From Erigeron canadensis (lineage: Eukaryota; Streptophyta; Magnoliopsida; Asterales; Asteraceae), in assembly GCF_010389155.1 (NCBI RefSeq), contig NC_057761.1, positions 6,326,501 to 6,390,500 on the forward strand: a stretch of 64,000 nt of DNA, written 5' to 3'. Under the pieces are notes generated by a model that saw only the letters and a program-made list of their open reading frames with translations, did no database searches and was not told the DNA's origin. Numbering within the stretch: position 1 is the first letter of the stretch; each line of letters opens with the position of its first letter. The translations under genes and the position numbers were made by a program. This document shows, in pieces, positions 1 through 11,930 of the stretch.

Positions 1-373
1 TCAATACAACTGGTAATCTATCTAATAGAATTTTAAACAAATATTAATCAAGAAATTAAGAGGACGAGATACATACCTGATACCTGCATTTAATTTAATA
101 TTAAGAGGACGAGACGTTCGCTTTGTAGTTTGTATTAAGGCAGAAAGAATGAGAAAACTCCTCTTACGTTTTCCTCACGATAGAAAAGAATTATATATAT
201 TTATAGAACAGAATGGGCCACCGCCTTTGGAACATGGCTGACCCAAATTCGTAACGGATAACGTCAGCCCAATAACAATGTCCATTTAGGTTTCTACTTT
301 CTTCAAACAATAAAACAAAAACGGAAAAATTGCAATTTACATATTTTAACGTAAGGATCGGTTCCCTACTACG

Positions 374-808
374 TTGTTTCGTATAGAAAAGCACAAGAAA
401 GCCGTTGTTGCAAAAAAATTTAATAATGAAACGGGCTGCTTTAAAGGACTTGGATTATGGGCCAAAACGGCTCGGTTGTTGAACAAAGCGAGAGGAAAGA
501 ACTGTCCAGTTTACTACAAGGGGTGGTGTTACACGATAGGAAGGACAAATGGCTTTGGGACTGTTCATGCAGTGAAGGGATTGGTTATTAGTGACAAAGA
601 TTATAGTAAAAGGTATGTTTTCGATTGAGTTAAGTGGGTTCCAAAAAGGTGTAATATACTTGTCTGGAGGGCAGTGATGGAGAGGATCCCCACCATGGTG
701 GCTCTGCAAAGTCGTAACTGTTGGTTTGGAGAACCGAGATGTGTACTGTGCGGGGAAGGTCTAGAGACTACTCAACACATTTTTTGTGAATGTGGTGTTG
801 GTCAATGA
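374..808 (+). pseudogene. LINE (non-LTR retrotransposon) zf-RVT remnant
   Basis: The frame reads as the C-terminal zinc-binding domain found after the reverse transcriptase of plant LINEs. After a short spacer come the family hallmarks: a WVPKRCNILVWR-like block, ERIPT, then CVLCGEGLETTQHIFCEC, matching the Cys-x2-Cys ... His-x3-Cys pattern. An in-frame TGA at 626-628 stands where the family has the first Trp of the block, most simply TGG to TGA. No RT or endonuclease domain is visible, so this is a 5'-truncated, dead fragment. The next in-frame stop is at about 806-808. Confidence 0.75.
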
Positions 809-1245
809 GGGATTCACGAATTCTTTTTTGGGTGTGCAATACTTACTTTAAATAGGTTACTTCACATAATGTTTACTATTCTGGTCGGATTTTATTGAAT
901 TGAAAGTTTTCGTTATTAGTCTAGTTTTCCGGGTTTAAGTTTCAATTTCCAATGATATTGATAAGCGAAAAAAACATAGATGAAAGAAATTATCAAATAT
1001 CTTCAAATTATTGTCCAACCTTTTTTTTAACGAAAAGTTGTACATTTTAAGATAATGAATCACATTTTAGTTTTCTCCATATAGAGGAGTAAATCTACAT
1101 AATGCGATGTTCTCGAATTTGTCATGTAATAACTCATCCCGTTGTTAAAGTATAATTGTAGGATTGAAAAGTTTGATAAAACACATATGAAAGTATCAAT
1201 TAATATATAATTAAGATGTGCATGGCAGTTGACTAAATATATATA
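809..1245. other. Intergenic AT-rich spacer, nothing recognised
   Basis: There is no open frame of note and no recognisable repeat. It may include decayed 3' sequence of the adjacent LINE remnant. Confidence 0.5.
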
Positions 1246-2233
1246 GCGATAAGTGCCCAGAAATGCAGTCAGCTAATGTTCAAAAGGTATTGTTTGCACG
1301 AACTCTAGGTCAGCTTTATTGTGTGTTCACGAAACTTGAAGTTTTGGTTATTGTGAACATAAAACGGGATTATGGCTATGTGGGACCGGTTACTTTCACA
1401 TTGACCGGTTGAGTGCTTACGTGACATGCACACAATAACTTTTTGAGATTAGTTTATGCATACAATTAAAAAAAACATATTATCTTTTTTTCAAACTCGC
1501 CAGAAACTGTAAATACTCGCCGGAAAACTTAAAAATCCGATTAAACCTTCGTTTCTTCTAATTAGACCACGAAATTCGCACCAACATACTCAAAAATCAG
1601 TCGCGAACAAAACCTCAGCCAAAGTTAAACCGATTGAGACTCGCCGGAAAATTCACCAACTCGCCGGAAAAATTAAAATCACCATAACTTTGTTGTTTAT
1701 TCGAGTTTCGACTCGAAACCAACACCAAACTGCTCAAAATTGTTTTCCGAAACTCGAAGAAACAACAAAGTTATGGTGATTTTAAATTTTTCGGCGAGTT
1801 GGTGAATTATCCGGCGAGTCTCAATTGGTTTAACTTTTGCCGAGGGTTTGTTCGCGGCTGATTTTTGAGTATTTTGGTGCCAATTTCGTGGTCTAATTCG
1901 AAGAAACGAAGGTTTAATCGGATTTTTAAGTTTTTCGGCAAGTATTTGCAGTTTCTGACGAGTTTGAAAATAAATAATTTGTTTTTTTTTAATTGTGTGT
2001 ATAAACTAATTCCAAAAAGTTATTGTGTGCATAAACTAATCCCATAAAGTTATTGTGTGCATGTCACGTAAGCAGTCAACGTGAAAGTGGTGACCGACTA
2101 ACTTTTGACCCGGTCATTTTTGCATGCTATAGGACTATTGAACAAGTTTCCTGAATATAATAAAGCTGACCTAAAGTTCGTGCACACAATAACTTTTAAG
2201 CATTAGTTAACTGCATTTCCGAGTACTTATCCC
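1246..2233. mobile_element. Mutator-type long-terminal-inverted-repeat (foldback) element
   Basis: The 988-bp element is almost entirely two inverted arms of about 0.48 kb around a short centre near 1730. The ends read GCGATAAGTGCCCAGAAATG and, reverse-complemented from the right, GGGATAAGTACTCGGAAATG. Flanks are an identical 9-mer ATATATATA at 1237-1245 and 2234-2242. A 9-bp duplication with G-rich termini fits Mutator-like (MULE) non-autonomous elements, though the duplication is low-complexity. Inside are repeated CGCCGGAAAA motifs and two tandem copies of an AGTTATTGTGTGC-containing unit near 2000-2065. There is no coding capacity; the 60-codon frame at 1865-2047 is chance. Confidence 0.7.
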
Positions 2234-2433
2234 ATATATATAATGTAAATGTTAATTAAGATTGTTAAGGTAAGGATGAACTCTGAAGAGGTATTTTCTA
2301 ATATTGAAAATGTATAACTTTTCAATGTGATTAAAATATATAGATTTAGAAGACAGAAAAAGTATAACTTTGAAAACTTTTATTCCTAAATATATCCACA
2401 TCTATATTCTTACCTTAAAATATATGGAGTATG

Positions 2434-2817
2434 TCTATACCATATTATAAAGCAAATCGATTTTTCAACTTTTAACATTCAATTTCAACAATGTACACAT
2501 GAAAATGCATGATATATCATACATCAATGCTTACAACTTTCTCTCTCCTCCATAAATCATTTTATTCCTCTAATTTTTTCAAAATCTTTTACCTCAAAAA
2601 CCGTACATCGATAAATTATAAAAATTATATAGGTGTTCTTAAAATTTCATGCTCTTTCATTAGAGATGTTATTCGATATACTTTCGACAAAATTTTAAAT
2701 CCGAGGGCGAAGCCCGTACGGCTAAGGCATTTGGCTATGACACTCTATGACATATCACCTCCTATGACCTATCACCCTCACCATCTCACCGCCGCAACGC
2801 GCGGGTACTTGCTCTCG
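2434..2817 (+). mobile_element. Short non-autonomous Helitron-like element
   Basis: The left end TCTATACCATATTATAAAGC is the usual 5' start of plant Helitrons. The right end has a GC-rich stem (CCGCAACGCGCGGG) followed by GCTCTCGT, which looks like the canonical CTAG|T terminus with one substitution. The preceding base is G rather than the expected A, so one edge has decayed. It has no Rep/helicase coding. The 117-codon frame across it is not gene-like. Confidence 0.5.
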
Positions 2818-4192
2818 TATATATTAAAACAGAAACTTAAATTTAAAATTGGAACAATCTGAACTCTTTATTGAATTTTCACCTTTTTTATCCACCCTTG
2901 GATCAATATGATGACATCATCTTTAAAAAAACTTTTAGTTAAATACTCTTTAGTCCTTCAACTACAGATAAAATATTCTAACAATTCATATATTAATTAA
3001 TATTCTACTTATTTAACCAAATCAAAGTTAATATGTATAATCTTTTTGTTACCATTTTTGATATACATCGATCTCATATAGCATATATCATCTATTTTTT
3101 TTAAAACTTATTTGAATTTAATATATGATTTTTTTGATAGATCTTCTTATAGATGATCAATATTATATATATAAAAAAAAACGTTACACTTTTTTGATTT
3201 GTTATCAAATAGTGATTGTTTCAAAAATTATACCCTCTTTTAATTTTTTAATAGTTGATTTTCTAACAAGTAGAAGCAATTATACGTAGAGTTTCTTAAG
3301 TTGTGTTAAATAATATTATGATTCATCTTTCATTATAATTTATTTTTCATAATTGATTTTACAGATAGATAATAACAAATAATTTTGTATTGGATTATAG
3401 TCTAGATTAATTTTATGTTATGAAGTATAACTATATATATATACTTGATATATGATCAAGGTTGAAAAATATGGTTATTATAGTTTATTGTGATTGATTT
3501 GAATGAGCTCAGCGGAGATATTTTGACAAACAATCATAATCGTGATATAAAAATGTATGAGTATTTTACATGAACTACACATTAGCAAAAAAAGATTAAA
3601 TATTTGCTCTTAGTTCACCATGTACAATATCCTGGCAGATCAAATTGTGTTTGATAGGGTGACTGACATCGATGCATCCAAGGAATCTTGGAACATCCGG
3701 GTTAAAGTCGTCTTACGTTGGAAGATATCGTATAAGTGCAACCCAAAAATCAATAACTTGGCTATGGATTCAATAAAGAAGCTTACACGGTTGTTGATCA
3801 TAGGCATGAAATCAGCTTTTACAAAACAAATACTTTGTGACTATACGTAGTCAACTACTTTCCTACATTGGGCCAATCTTTTTAGCTTTTAACTCAATGA
3901 AAAAAGCGCATGTTGTACAAAATATATTGATTTGTGACACTACATAGAAACTCAAATACACTTGCCGAGTGGATGAGAAACCAGTGTCAGACCTTAGTCT
4001 CTAAAATTATATTTATACTATGGTTAATTTATGAAAAGAACAACCGGTTAATTGGATTGTTCTTAATTAATTTATTGTTGTGTTAGTTTTTATAGCTTTA
4101 AATATTTTTTATATGATTATGCTAGCTTTTTATACGTCTATATATAATTTTGTTATAGGTTATTCCCGCGTTTCATGCGGGTTATAATCTAG
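2818..4192 (+). mobile_element. Helitron-type 3' end and AT-rich body
   Basis: The supported signal is the right terminus: a CCCGC...GCGGG hairpin at about 4166-4182, then TTATAATCTAG ending at 4192 with T following, the Helitron 3' structure (hairpin, CTRR, insertion before T). The left boundary is not visible and could be the 2434 start or a lost end. The AT-rich body has no helicase or Rep domain. A 76-codon frame at 3620-3850 resembles nothing I know. Confidence 0.45.
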
Positions 4193-4988
4193 TATATAGA
4201 GTAAACCAAATGAATAAAGTACTAAAAGTTTATATCATCTAACACAACCAATGAATTGGTGCCTAACTTATTATAACTTGTTATAATAAATACTATAAGG
4301 GGTTGTTTGGTACATGAGAATGGAAAGAAGAGAAAAGGAAAGAGAATAATATCCTTTGTTTGTTTTACTAAGAGAATGGAAAGACATTGTCAGATTTTCG
4401 TTCTCTTTCTTTACTTTTGATTCATTATAAAATGTGGAGAAAACATTTCCATTTTATCATGGAAAAGGGACGGAGATTATAAAATTTGGGGATTATAAAA
4501 GTTAATACATGTGGCTTGCACATTTTATCACAATCAAATAATATCATCAACAATACTCTCTCTAGAGTAAAAAACCCTAGCCAGATCTTATCCTCTTCAT
4601 CCTTAACCAAGGTATTTCTTCTCTATCTAATTCTTTCTTTTTATTATTATCAGTGGGGAAAAAAAGTTTCACCCCTTTTTGAAATCTTATACGACTGATC
4701 TTATTTTCAAATCTTAAAAAAATATTTTGTTTTAATCCAATAAAAAGATCGGCCAATTATATATTGATCTAAGTAGCTTTGTAAGAGATACATATGATTT
4801 GTTTCCAGTAAACACCCACACTTTGAATTGTAGAAAGAAAAGTATTATTATTATTAGTTGTAATATTTTGTCCATGATTTTTTGAGTTTTGTCGAAGTTG
4901 ATTACTCAAATCGATAAAAATTTATTGAACATTTAAAATGCATACTACTCCATATAAGTTGTATTTTTTGGCTGATTTACATATTAAT

Positions 4989-7900
4989 TGTAACATCCCA
5001 AAACTTTTTGACGTTGACCTTTAACTTTCCGTCAACGACCATTGAAAACTATGTGCTTTGTATGTGCTTATGTTAATTAAATGATTAACGTGAGATATGT
5101 GTTAAAGTGATTTAAAGTAATGAAATTAATGTTGATAATGATTTATAAAGTCAATTAGTGTTCCCGGTAAGATATAAGAGTTGTTAAGTGTTCCCGGTTG
5201 GGTTAAACGAGTTGTAAAGGCCGAAACGAGTTGTAACGAAGTACGAGGGCCTAGATGTAAAGTTTTTAAAGTTTCCCCAGTATATATATGTCCTATTGGA
5301 CGACCTAAAGGCTGGAGAAACATATCAAAACCCTAGAAAAGTATTTCACACAAAAACTAAGTTAAATCTTCAAGTTATCATCGATTTCGGGGGATTTCGG
5401 AAGGGTTTTTGCTTGGTTTTCGATCCGTTGATTAACCCTACAGGTATGATATCATCAATTGATTGTTGATTAAGTTTAAAAGTAGGTTTTGTCCCTGTAG
5501 ATTTGACCATGAGGGTTGGGGTTGTTGGAAGTTGATGTTTTCGGTTAAAAACGGCGTTTTCGTGAGAAAAATCATTAATAGAGTTGATTAAGTATGTCAA
5601 GATGAAAACTTTAATGTTTAATAATGTTGTTTATATGTAAATAAGTAAATCCTAGGTGTTTAATTAGATTAATGTGTGTTCAATCGTGTTTTTGAATCAA
5701 ACGTTGTGGTTTCGGGTCGTTTTGATGATCAAAAAGAGGGATTCATTTATGCAATTGATTCAGGGGTCAATTAGTGTTTTCAATGAGTCATTAAGGTCTT
5801 ATTTTAAGTGTATTTGATGTCCATAAGACCTGGAGATGTGTTAAAGTCGTTTGGGATGTGTTTGGTTAAGTTTTGGAGTTGTTTTTCACGTCTGGTCGTC
5901 GTAACTCCCGTTACGGTTGTGTAACTCCCGTTATCTGGGTAATTGCGATAACACCTCCACTGTAACTCCCGTTACAAATATCCATAACTCCCGTTAGGGA
6001 CTGATTTTGTTAACATTTCTAAACGACCATAACTTTTGAACCGTAACTCCGTTTTTGACGAATAAGCTATACACAGAATCATGAGAGAGTCTATTTTCTA
6101 ATGGTAATGCTTTTAAAAGATGATGATGATGTCAAGTTTTCAGAAAGGTTAATTTAGTGAGTGAATGTCGAGTTCCGTCGAGTTATGTAAGCTCTAAAAC
6201 ATTAATCGAACCTCCGATGCATCAAGCTTTGTCATGGGTCATGTTTATAGGTATCTAGACCTGAGTTATGACCATAAGTAAGTAGATATTTGATTAGCTC
6301 ATTATGTCTTCTAATGATTATAGGTAAGCCGGGAATTATTGCAAAGCTCGATAACTTACGTTATCATTTATTGTGCTCTTAATGTGCTCTTCAACGAGGT
6401 AAGATACATAACTTTTCTCACGCTGGAGGCACAACAAAATGTGGTTTTCTATAAATAACCTCTTAATCGGATTATCTTATGTGTGTTGGGTTTTTCGGGT
6501 TATGCGGGAGGTTATGTGGTAATATATGCATGTTGAAATGATTTATGTTGATATGATGACGTTTAAAGTAGAAGTATATATGTGCATATGAAGTATGATG
6601 CTTATAATGACGTTGCTATGGTATGTTTAAGATATGTGTTGTTGATAATGTCGTTGATATGCCTTAATGTTGATATGTGATGGCTTGTATGTGGGACTTA
6701 AGTATGACACGTCTAGTTCACTAGATACACGTGGGAATTGCTATGAGTTGTGCACGTTAGTGGGATTAAACGTTAAAGTAGATGTGGGATTACTTAGGTA
6801 ATGAATATACCTAATGTTAAAGTAAAGTGTGAAATGTGGGAAATCGTTCTAGCCTTAGTGTTAGTGCGTAAAAGTAAGAAAGATAAATACGTGGGAAATG
6901 CTATAGCTAAATACGTGAGATTGACGTGGGAAGTGTTAAGCTTAACCCGTACTAGTTGTAATGCTAGTGCGTAAGACGTTGGAAATCGTGCTAGATGTAA
7001 TGCTAATGCGTAAGACGTGGGAAATCGTGCTAGATGTAATGCTAGTGCGTAAGACTTGGGAAATCGTACTAGATGTAATGCTAGTGCGTAAGACGTAGGA
7101 AATCGTGCTAGATGTAATGCTAGTGCATAAGACGTAGGAAATCGTGCTAGTTGTAATTCTAATGCGTAAGACGTGGGAAATCGTGCTAGTTGTAATGCTA
7201 GTGCGTAAGACGTGAGAAATTGTTCTTGTTGTAATGCTAGTGCGTAATATGTAAAGATGTAAGACGTGAGAATAAGTCGATTAAGATAGATATATGAATA
7301 TGTGAGAAAAATGTACATGTAATTTAAGACGTGGGATTTAATAAGATGTGTTGAGACATGTGATAAGAACGATGCATAGGCACAATTAGGAGTATATGTC
7401 CTACATGTGCTATGCATATATGTGCGATATGTTTATGTGTGATATGTAAGATGTAAGATGAAGTCGATTAAGCTGATTAAGATGATAATAAGATATGTGT
7501 GGAAGAAGTATATGTGCTTTACGTTGTGAGACCGCCATGTGACGTGAGAATATGTGCTAATATGAATACGTGTGACAAGTTTATGCGTGATATGCCAAGA
7601 TATGATATGAAGTTACGTTTAAGTGGTAAGTCTACGTTGATATGATATAAGATACTCATTAAGATGTGGGTATATGATAATATGATGTATATGTTGATAT
7701 GAAATGAAATGTGATGCAATGTGGGAAAAGGGAAGTATGGGTTGATCTATGATAATTGTGAATGAAGTGTAATGTGATCATGTTTTGATAAGTAAGATAT
7801 GACGAAGTTTTATGAAAGTAAAATGAAGAACGTTTTATCAAAATGTGTGTATCTTACTTAGCTAATTTTATTAGCTAACACTTGCTTTTATGAAAATGTT

Positions 7901-8251
7901 GTGTCCTTCAGAATAAGCAAGCTTGAGCTAGGGAAGGATTAGCTCGGTGAGATGGGTAGAAATAATAAAGAAGACTAGCATAAATTGTTGAATGCTTAGA
8001 CTTCCCTTAGCCTTACGTTTTGGCTACTTTCAATTATGATTTATGAACATGTAATAATGATGGCATTTATGTTGGTGCCATAACTTGGATTTCATTTATA
8101 TTGTTTTGATGATGCACATTAGTAACACCATTTTATAAAGGTACCATCCGGTTACGGATGTGGCAGTTTTAAAGTGATCCTTTTCCGCTACTTTTTAAAC
8201 GCCGTTTGGCAAAGTTTTTGAAATCCAGACTTTTAAATGACGGGTGTTACA
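4989..8251 (+). repeat. 5' LTR, 3.26 kb
   Basis: It begins TGTAACATCCCAAAAC and ends GGGTGTTACA just before the primer-binding site. The first 754 bp recur at 9390-10145 with few differences. Internal structure: several copies of GTAACTCCCGTTA at about 5900-6000, and a 39-bp minisatellite at 6952-7250. No gene: the 207-codon minus-strand frame at 6794-7417 exists only because the minisatellite period is divisible by three. Confidence 0.8.
6952..7250 (+). repeat. 39-bp minisatellite inside the LTR
   Basis: Seven complete units start at 6952, 6991, 7030, 7069, 7108, 7147 and 7186, and a degenerate eighth at 7225, with an exact 39-bp period. The unit begins CTAGATGTAATGCTAGTGCG and continues TAAGACGTGGGAAATCGTG. 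Units differ by only a few substitutions and there is no indel. Confidence 0.92.
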
Positions 8252-9389
8252 GGTTGGTATCAGAGAAATGGTTTAAGTGAACCAAAGACTGACCAAAAGC
8301 CATAGGTTTTGGACTTAAACCGATAAGGACTTGATAGGCTTAAGTAGTGAACGCTTTAGCCGTATGATGAAATGTCTTTAGGACGGGTTGGGATAAGTGT
8401 GAGAGTAGGATTAAGGCTTAATATGATTTTGTTGTTGATATGTATGATTATGACGGTTGCCTTATTCCTTCACTGTTCTCGCTTCCTCCGTCGATAAATG
8501 TACTTGTTGATACGATGGACGATCTCCTAAGGTAATATGCAAATTCCAAGTCAGATTTTGATAAACTTCTTTAATGATTTGCGTCGAGGTGTTGTGAATA
8601 TAATGCGGTATATGCTAAGGATGGTGATTGAAAGTGGGGTATTAGGTGAGATAGAATGCATCGTATAAAGTGTCACCCACTTGGTTGGAAATAAGGACTG
8701 TAAAAGAAAAGAGGTATGAGATGTCATGTATGTGATGGAAGTTATAGTGGTTCAAGCTGAGAAGTATTTGTTGAAATAAATTATGTTGATAGCCTTTAGT
8801 CCCTTATTATTTTTTTTCTCGCTTTGTCTGTTGCAAAATTTTGATGATAACATGAGATCAATTAAGATTTGTTTATGACAGATGTTATGTACATAAGGAA
8901 AGGCACATTGGTGGAATAGGTGGTCATCTATGAAAAGGGTGCAAGACATTGTGATACACGAATGTGGTATGCGGTGTAAGTAGTACGTAGTGTTTCATTT
9001 TGTGTTATATGTGTATATGTGTTGTGTGTTTATTGTGTGTTTTGTAGTTAATATAATTATGCCATGATGAACTGTAAATGAAATGTTGGACATTATGATG
9101 TGTGGGTATAGTTAAAGGTACACGTGTGAGGAATAATATAGTGTCCGGAACATAATTATAAATGTATCATGATGCGGGCGTGTTCATTTGATGGTATACA
9201 CATTGAATAATGAAAGACATGAAATGAAGGTAATGAAAGGGAAATGGTTGAAAGTTCGGTTGAAATTTAAGGTGGTAAATGTGGAAAAATGTTGATTTAT
9301 ACGTGTGTAGAAAGCAGTGAGAAAAGAAATGTAGGTGTTCATATCGTGAGATGATTTTGAGGACAGAATCCTATTAAGGAAGGGAGAAT
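8252..9389 (+). other. Internal non-coding region of the long-LTR element
   Basis: It carries the primer-binding site at its left edge and the polypurine tract at its right edge. The longest frames are 65-72 codons on the minus strand and resemble no gag or pol domain. I see no protease, RT or integrase motif. Confidence 0.7.
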
Positions 9390-10145
9390 TGTAACATCCC
9401 AAAACTTTTTGACGTTGACCGTTAACTTTCCGTCAGCGACCATTGAAAACTATGTGCTTTGTATGTGCTTATGTTAATTAAATGATTAACGTGAGATATG
9501 TGTTAAAGTGATTTAAAGTAATAAAATTAATGTTGATAATGATTTATAAAGTCAATTAGTGTTCCCGGTAAGATATAAGAGTTGTTAAGTGTTCCCAGTT
9601 GCGTTAAACGAGTCGTAAAGGGCCGAAACGAGTTGTAACGAAGTACGAGGGCCTAGATGTAAAGTTTTTAAAGTTTCCCCAGTATATATATGTCCTATTG
9701 GACGACCTAAAGGCTGGAGAAACATATCAAAACCCTAGAAAAGTATTTCACACAAAAACTAAGTTAAATCTTCAAGTTATCGTCGATTTCGGGGGATTTC
9801 GGAAGGGTTTTTGCTTGGTTTTCGATCCGTTGATTAACCCTACAGGTATGATATCATCAATTGATTTTTGATTAAGTTTTAAAGTAGGTTTTGTCCCTGT
9901 AGATTCGACCATGAGGGTTGGGGTTGTTGGAAGTTGATGTTTTCGGTTAAAAACGGCGTTTTCGTGAGAAAAATCGTTAATAGAGTTGATTAACTATGTC
10001 AAGATGAAAACTTTAATGTTTAATAATGTTGTTTATATGTAAATAAGTGAATCCCAGGTGTTTAATTAGATCCATGTGTGTTCAATCGTGTTTTTGAATC
10101 AAACGTTGTGGTTTCGGGTCGTTTTGATGATCAAAAAGAGGGATT
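9390..10145 (+). repeat. Truncated 3' LTR (about 756 of 3263 bp)
   Basis: It matches 4989-5742 nearly base for base, with scattered substitutions (for example AAGTACGAGGGCC is conserved while GGTTAAACGAG becomes GCGTTAAACGAG). Homology stops after GAGGGATT, where Harbinger transposase sequence begins. Confidence 0.85.
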
Positions 10146-10707
10146 ACCATTAGAAAAGGACCCATAATCGAGCCTAGAGCATTGCGTCAAAATTATTTTG
10201 TAAGTTATTATGAAAGACGCCAAAATATGGTAAGAATGGTATATGCAAGTGATGCTACAAGTATCGTAAATGTAAGAATGAATATATATGCTTTTGAAAC
10301 ACTTTGTGAGATTCTTGAGACTAGAGGGGGGTTATGTAGCACGAAAAACATGGAAATGGATGAACAAGTTGCAATGTTTTTACATATACTTGGACATAAT
10401 CAGAATATTCGAATAATAGTCAACAGATTTCAAAGGTCCACTTAAACGATAAGTCGGTATTTCAAGCTAGTCTTAAATGTGATATGTCGACTACACAAAG
10501 ATTTTTACAAGACACCAGTCCCTGTGCCAGATAATGAATTAGATGAGAGATGGAAGTGGTTTAAGGTTAGTTAAGGTAAAAATTGGTACCTACAGTGAAT
10601 ATATAATCATATATATTATTTGTCTAAGTTTATTTTTTTATTTTTTTCAATCTATGAAGGGTTGCCTATGAGCATTAAATGGAACATATATTGCTGCTAC
10701 TAGTTTT
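10146..10707 (+). pseudogene. PIF/Harbinger transposase, N-terminal part, broken
   Basis: The frame matches the region ahead of the DDE nuclease in plant Harbinger transposases: VRMNIYAFETLCEILETRGG, then EQVAMFLHILGHNQ, and after an in-frame TAA (10443-10445, where the family usually has Glu or Gln) TISRYF, PVPVPDNELDERWKWFK. The exon ends at 10565 (donor GT) and the next starts at 10660 with GCL-stop-ALNGTYI, a second nonsense change where the family has Gly in CLGALDGT. The protein then ends and the DDE domain is missing. The first codons before 10182 are continuous with the LTR junction, so the N terminus is lost too. Confidence 0.75.
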
Positions 10708-10789
10708 TGACTTTGTTACTTCTAATTTTGTTATAGCAGATTTATAGTTTGTAAAGTATTATCATCATTATTGTTAGTATACATTACAG

Positions 10790-11733
10790 GCGTGGCAGAT
10801 TCAAGTCCAAGTGTAGCTCGAGGTGCTGGAAGAAACAAAAGACCATCGAAAACACATGAAGATGCAAAGCTGATAGATGCCCTCATGGATTTGCATACAT
10901 CTGGTAAGTACTCAGGTGCAGATAATGGCTTCTAACCCGGATACCTTAAGGCAGTGGAACAATTGTTGCAAGTAAGTCTCCCTGACTCGGGCTTGAACGC
11001 GGACCCTCATATCAAATCAAGAATGAAGACACTGAAGGCAAACTTTAGCATTGTGCATGATATGCTAGTTGGTACAAACATAAGTGGCTTTGGTTGGAAT
11101 TCTCAAACATGTTGCATTGATGCAGAAGACCAAGTGTGGAATGAATACATCAAAGTATATCATTTTATATATTATTTGATGACCATTGCTACATCACTTA
11201 CAAATACTAATGCACATAATCACTTTATATTGTAGTCTCATAAAACTGCAGCTAGTTTTAGAGGCAAGCCATTGCCATTCAACGAAAAGCTCTGTACTAT
11301 CTTTGGTAAAGACAGGGCTACAGGATCTCAAGTCGTTGATCTTGGAGATGAAGATACTTTAGAGGATTCATCGGCGACACCAGTAACTTCCCCACCAATT
11401 ACTACCCCTGTTGATGTTGATATTTATGCTCCCATGTCCAATGGACCTCCAAGTAGTGTGATTAATAAAAGAAAAAGAAGCAAGAGTGCTAATGATTTCA
11501 ACGATACTTTCCGCGGATGTTCCATAGACTTGACTAAAAGTATCCAAAGTTCCATCAACTCTTTGGGTGAAAAAATTGTTGAGAGTTCCAATCAAGGTTC
11601 TAACATTGCCGGTGGTATATTGGATCAAGATATTTTGGAGATACAAAATTTGCCTAACATCACTTGGAATCAACGTGTGAAAGGTATGCATATTATCTAT
11701 CAAAATCAAAGTATGGCTAAGATATTTCTTTAG
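10790..11733 (+). pseudogene. PIF/Harbinger ORF1-type Myb/SANT-like protein, broken
   Basis: It begins after an AG acceptor at 10789 and resembles the plant Myb/SANT-like DNA-binding proteins that pair with Harbinger transposases. Visible blocks are KLIDALMDLHTSGKY, GYLKAVEQLL, PHIKSRMKTLKANF, GFGWN and KPLPFNEKLCTIFGKDRATG. Intron 11155-11235 joins the parts in frame (...EYIK | SHKTAASF). A TAA at 10933-10935 sits where the family has Lys in NGFKPGYL, so it is dead unless read through. The second half is Ser/Thr/Pro-rich with a basic KRKRSKS patch, a likely nuclear signal. The likely role was recruiting transposase to the element ends. Confidence 0.72.
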
Positions 11734-11930
11734 TTCCCAAAAGAAGGAAGAGTTTGCTACATTCAAATGCTTCGAGACGGTCCTTTAGACTAAATAGCAC
11801 TTGGTTTGGCTTACTTGATGCGACCTTTTTTATTGTACCCGGAAGAAGGAAGAATGCTACATCAAATGCTTCGAGATCGTCATTTAAACTAGATGGTACC
11901 TAGTTGGGTTTACTTCACTTGACCTTTTTG
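11731..11930 (+). repeat. Imperfect tandem duplication of about 100 bp
   Basis: Two adjacent copies share GAAGGAAGA, CTACAT, CAAATGCTTCGAGA and a following TTTACTT..TTGACCTTTTT block, at about 11740-11832 and 11845-11930. It lies just downstream of the Myb-like frame and may be its duplicated last exon or 3' UTR. Confidence 0.6.

Larger units (their letters stand above)
4989..10145 (+). mobile_element. Non-autonomous LTR retroelement with very long LTR (LARD-like), 3' truncated
   Basis: The order is: 5' LTR 4989-8251; primer-binding site TTGGTATCAGAG at 8254-8265 (initiator Met tRNA type); 1.1 kb internal stretch; purine tract AAGGAAGGGAGAAT at 9376-9389; 3' LTR from 9390 that stops at 10145 after about 756 bp. 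The internal part has no gag or pol frame. LTR ends TGTAACATCCC and GGGTGTTACA are mutually inverted. Long LTR plus tiny non-coding interior fits a derivative of a Ty3/gypsy-class element mobilised in trans. The 3' LTR ends abruptly at Harbinger transposase sequence, implying a deletion. Confidence 0.8.

Noticed and set aside
2509..2862. 117-codon plus-strand frame
   Set aside because: Lies across a Helitron-like element and its terminal hairpin; no family resemblance.
6794..7417. 207-codon minus-strand frame with 13-residue repeats
   Set aside because: It is the reverse translation of the 39-bp minisatellite inside an LTR; openness comes from the period being a multiple of three.
11368..11766. 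132-codon minus-strand frame
   Set aside because: Shadow of the Myb/SANT-like Harbinger protein on the plus strand.
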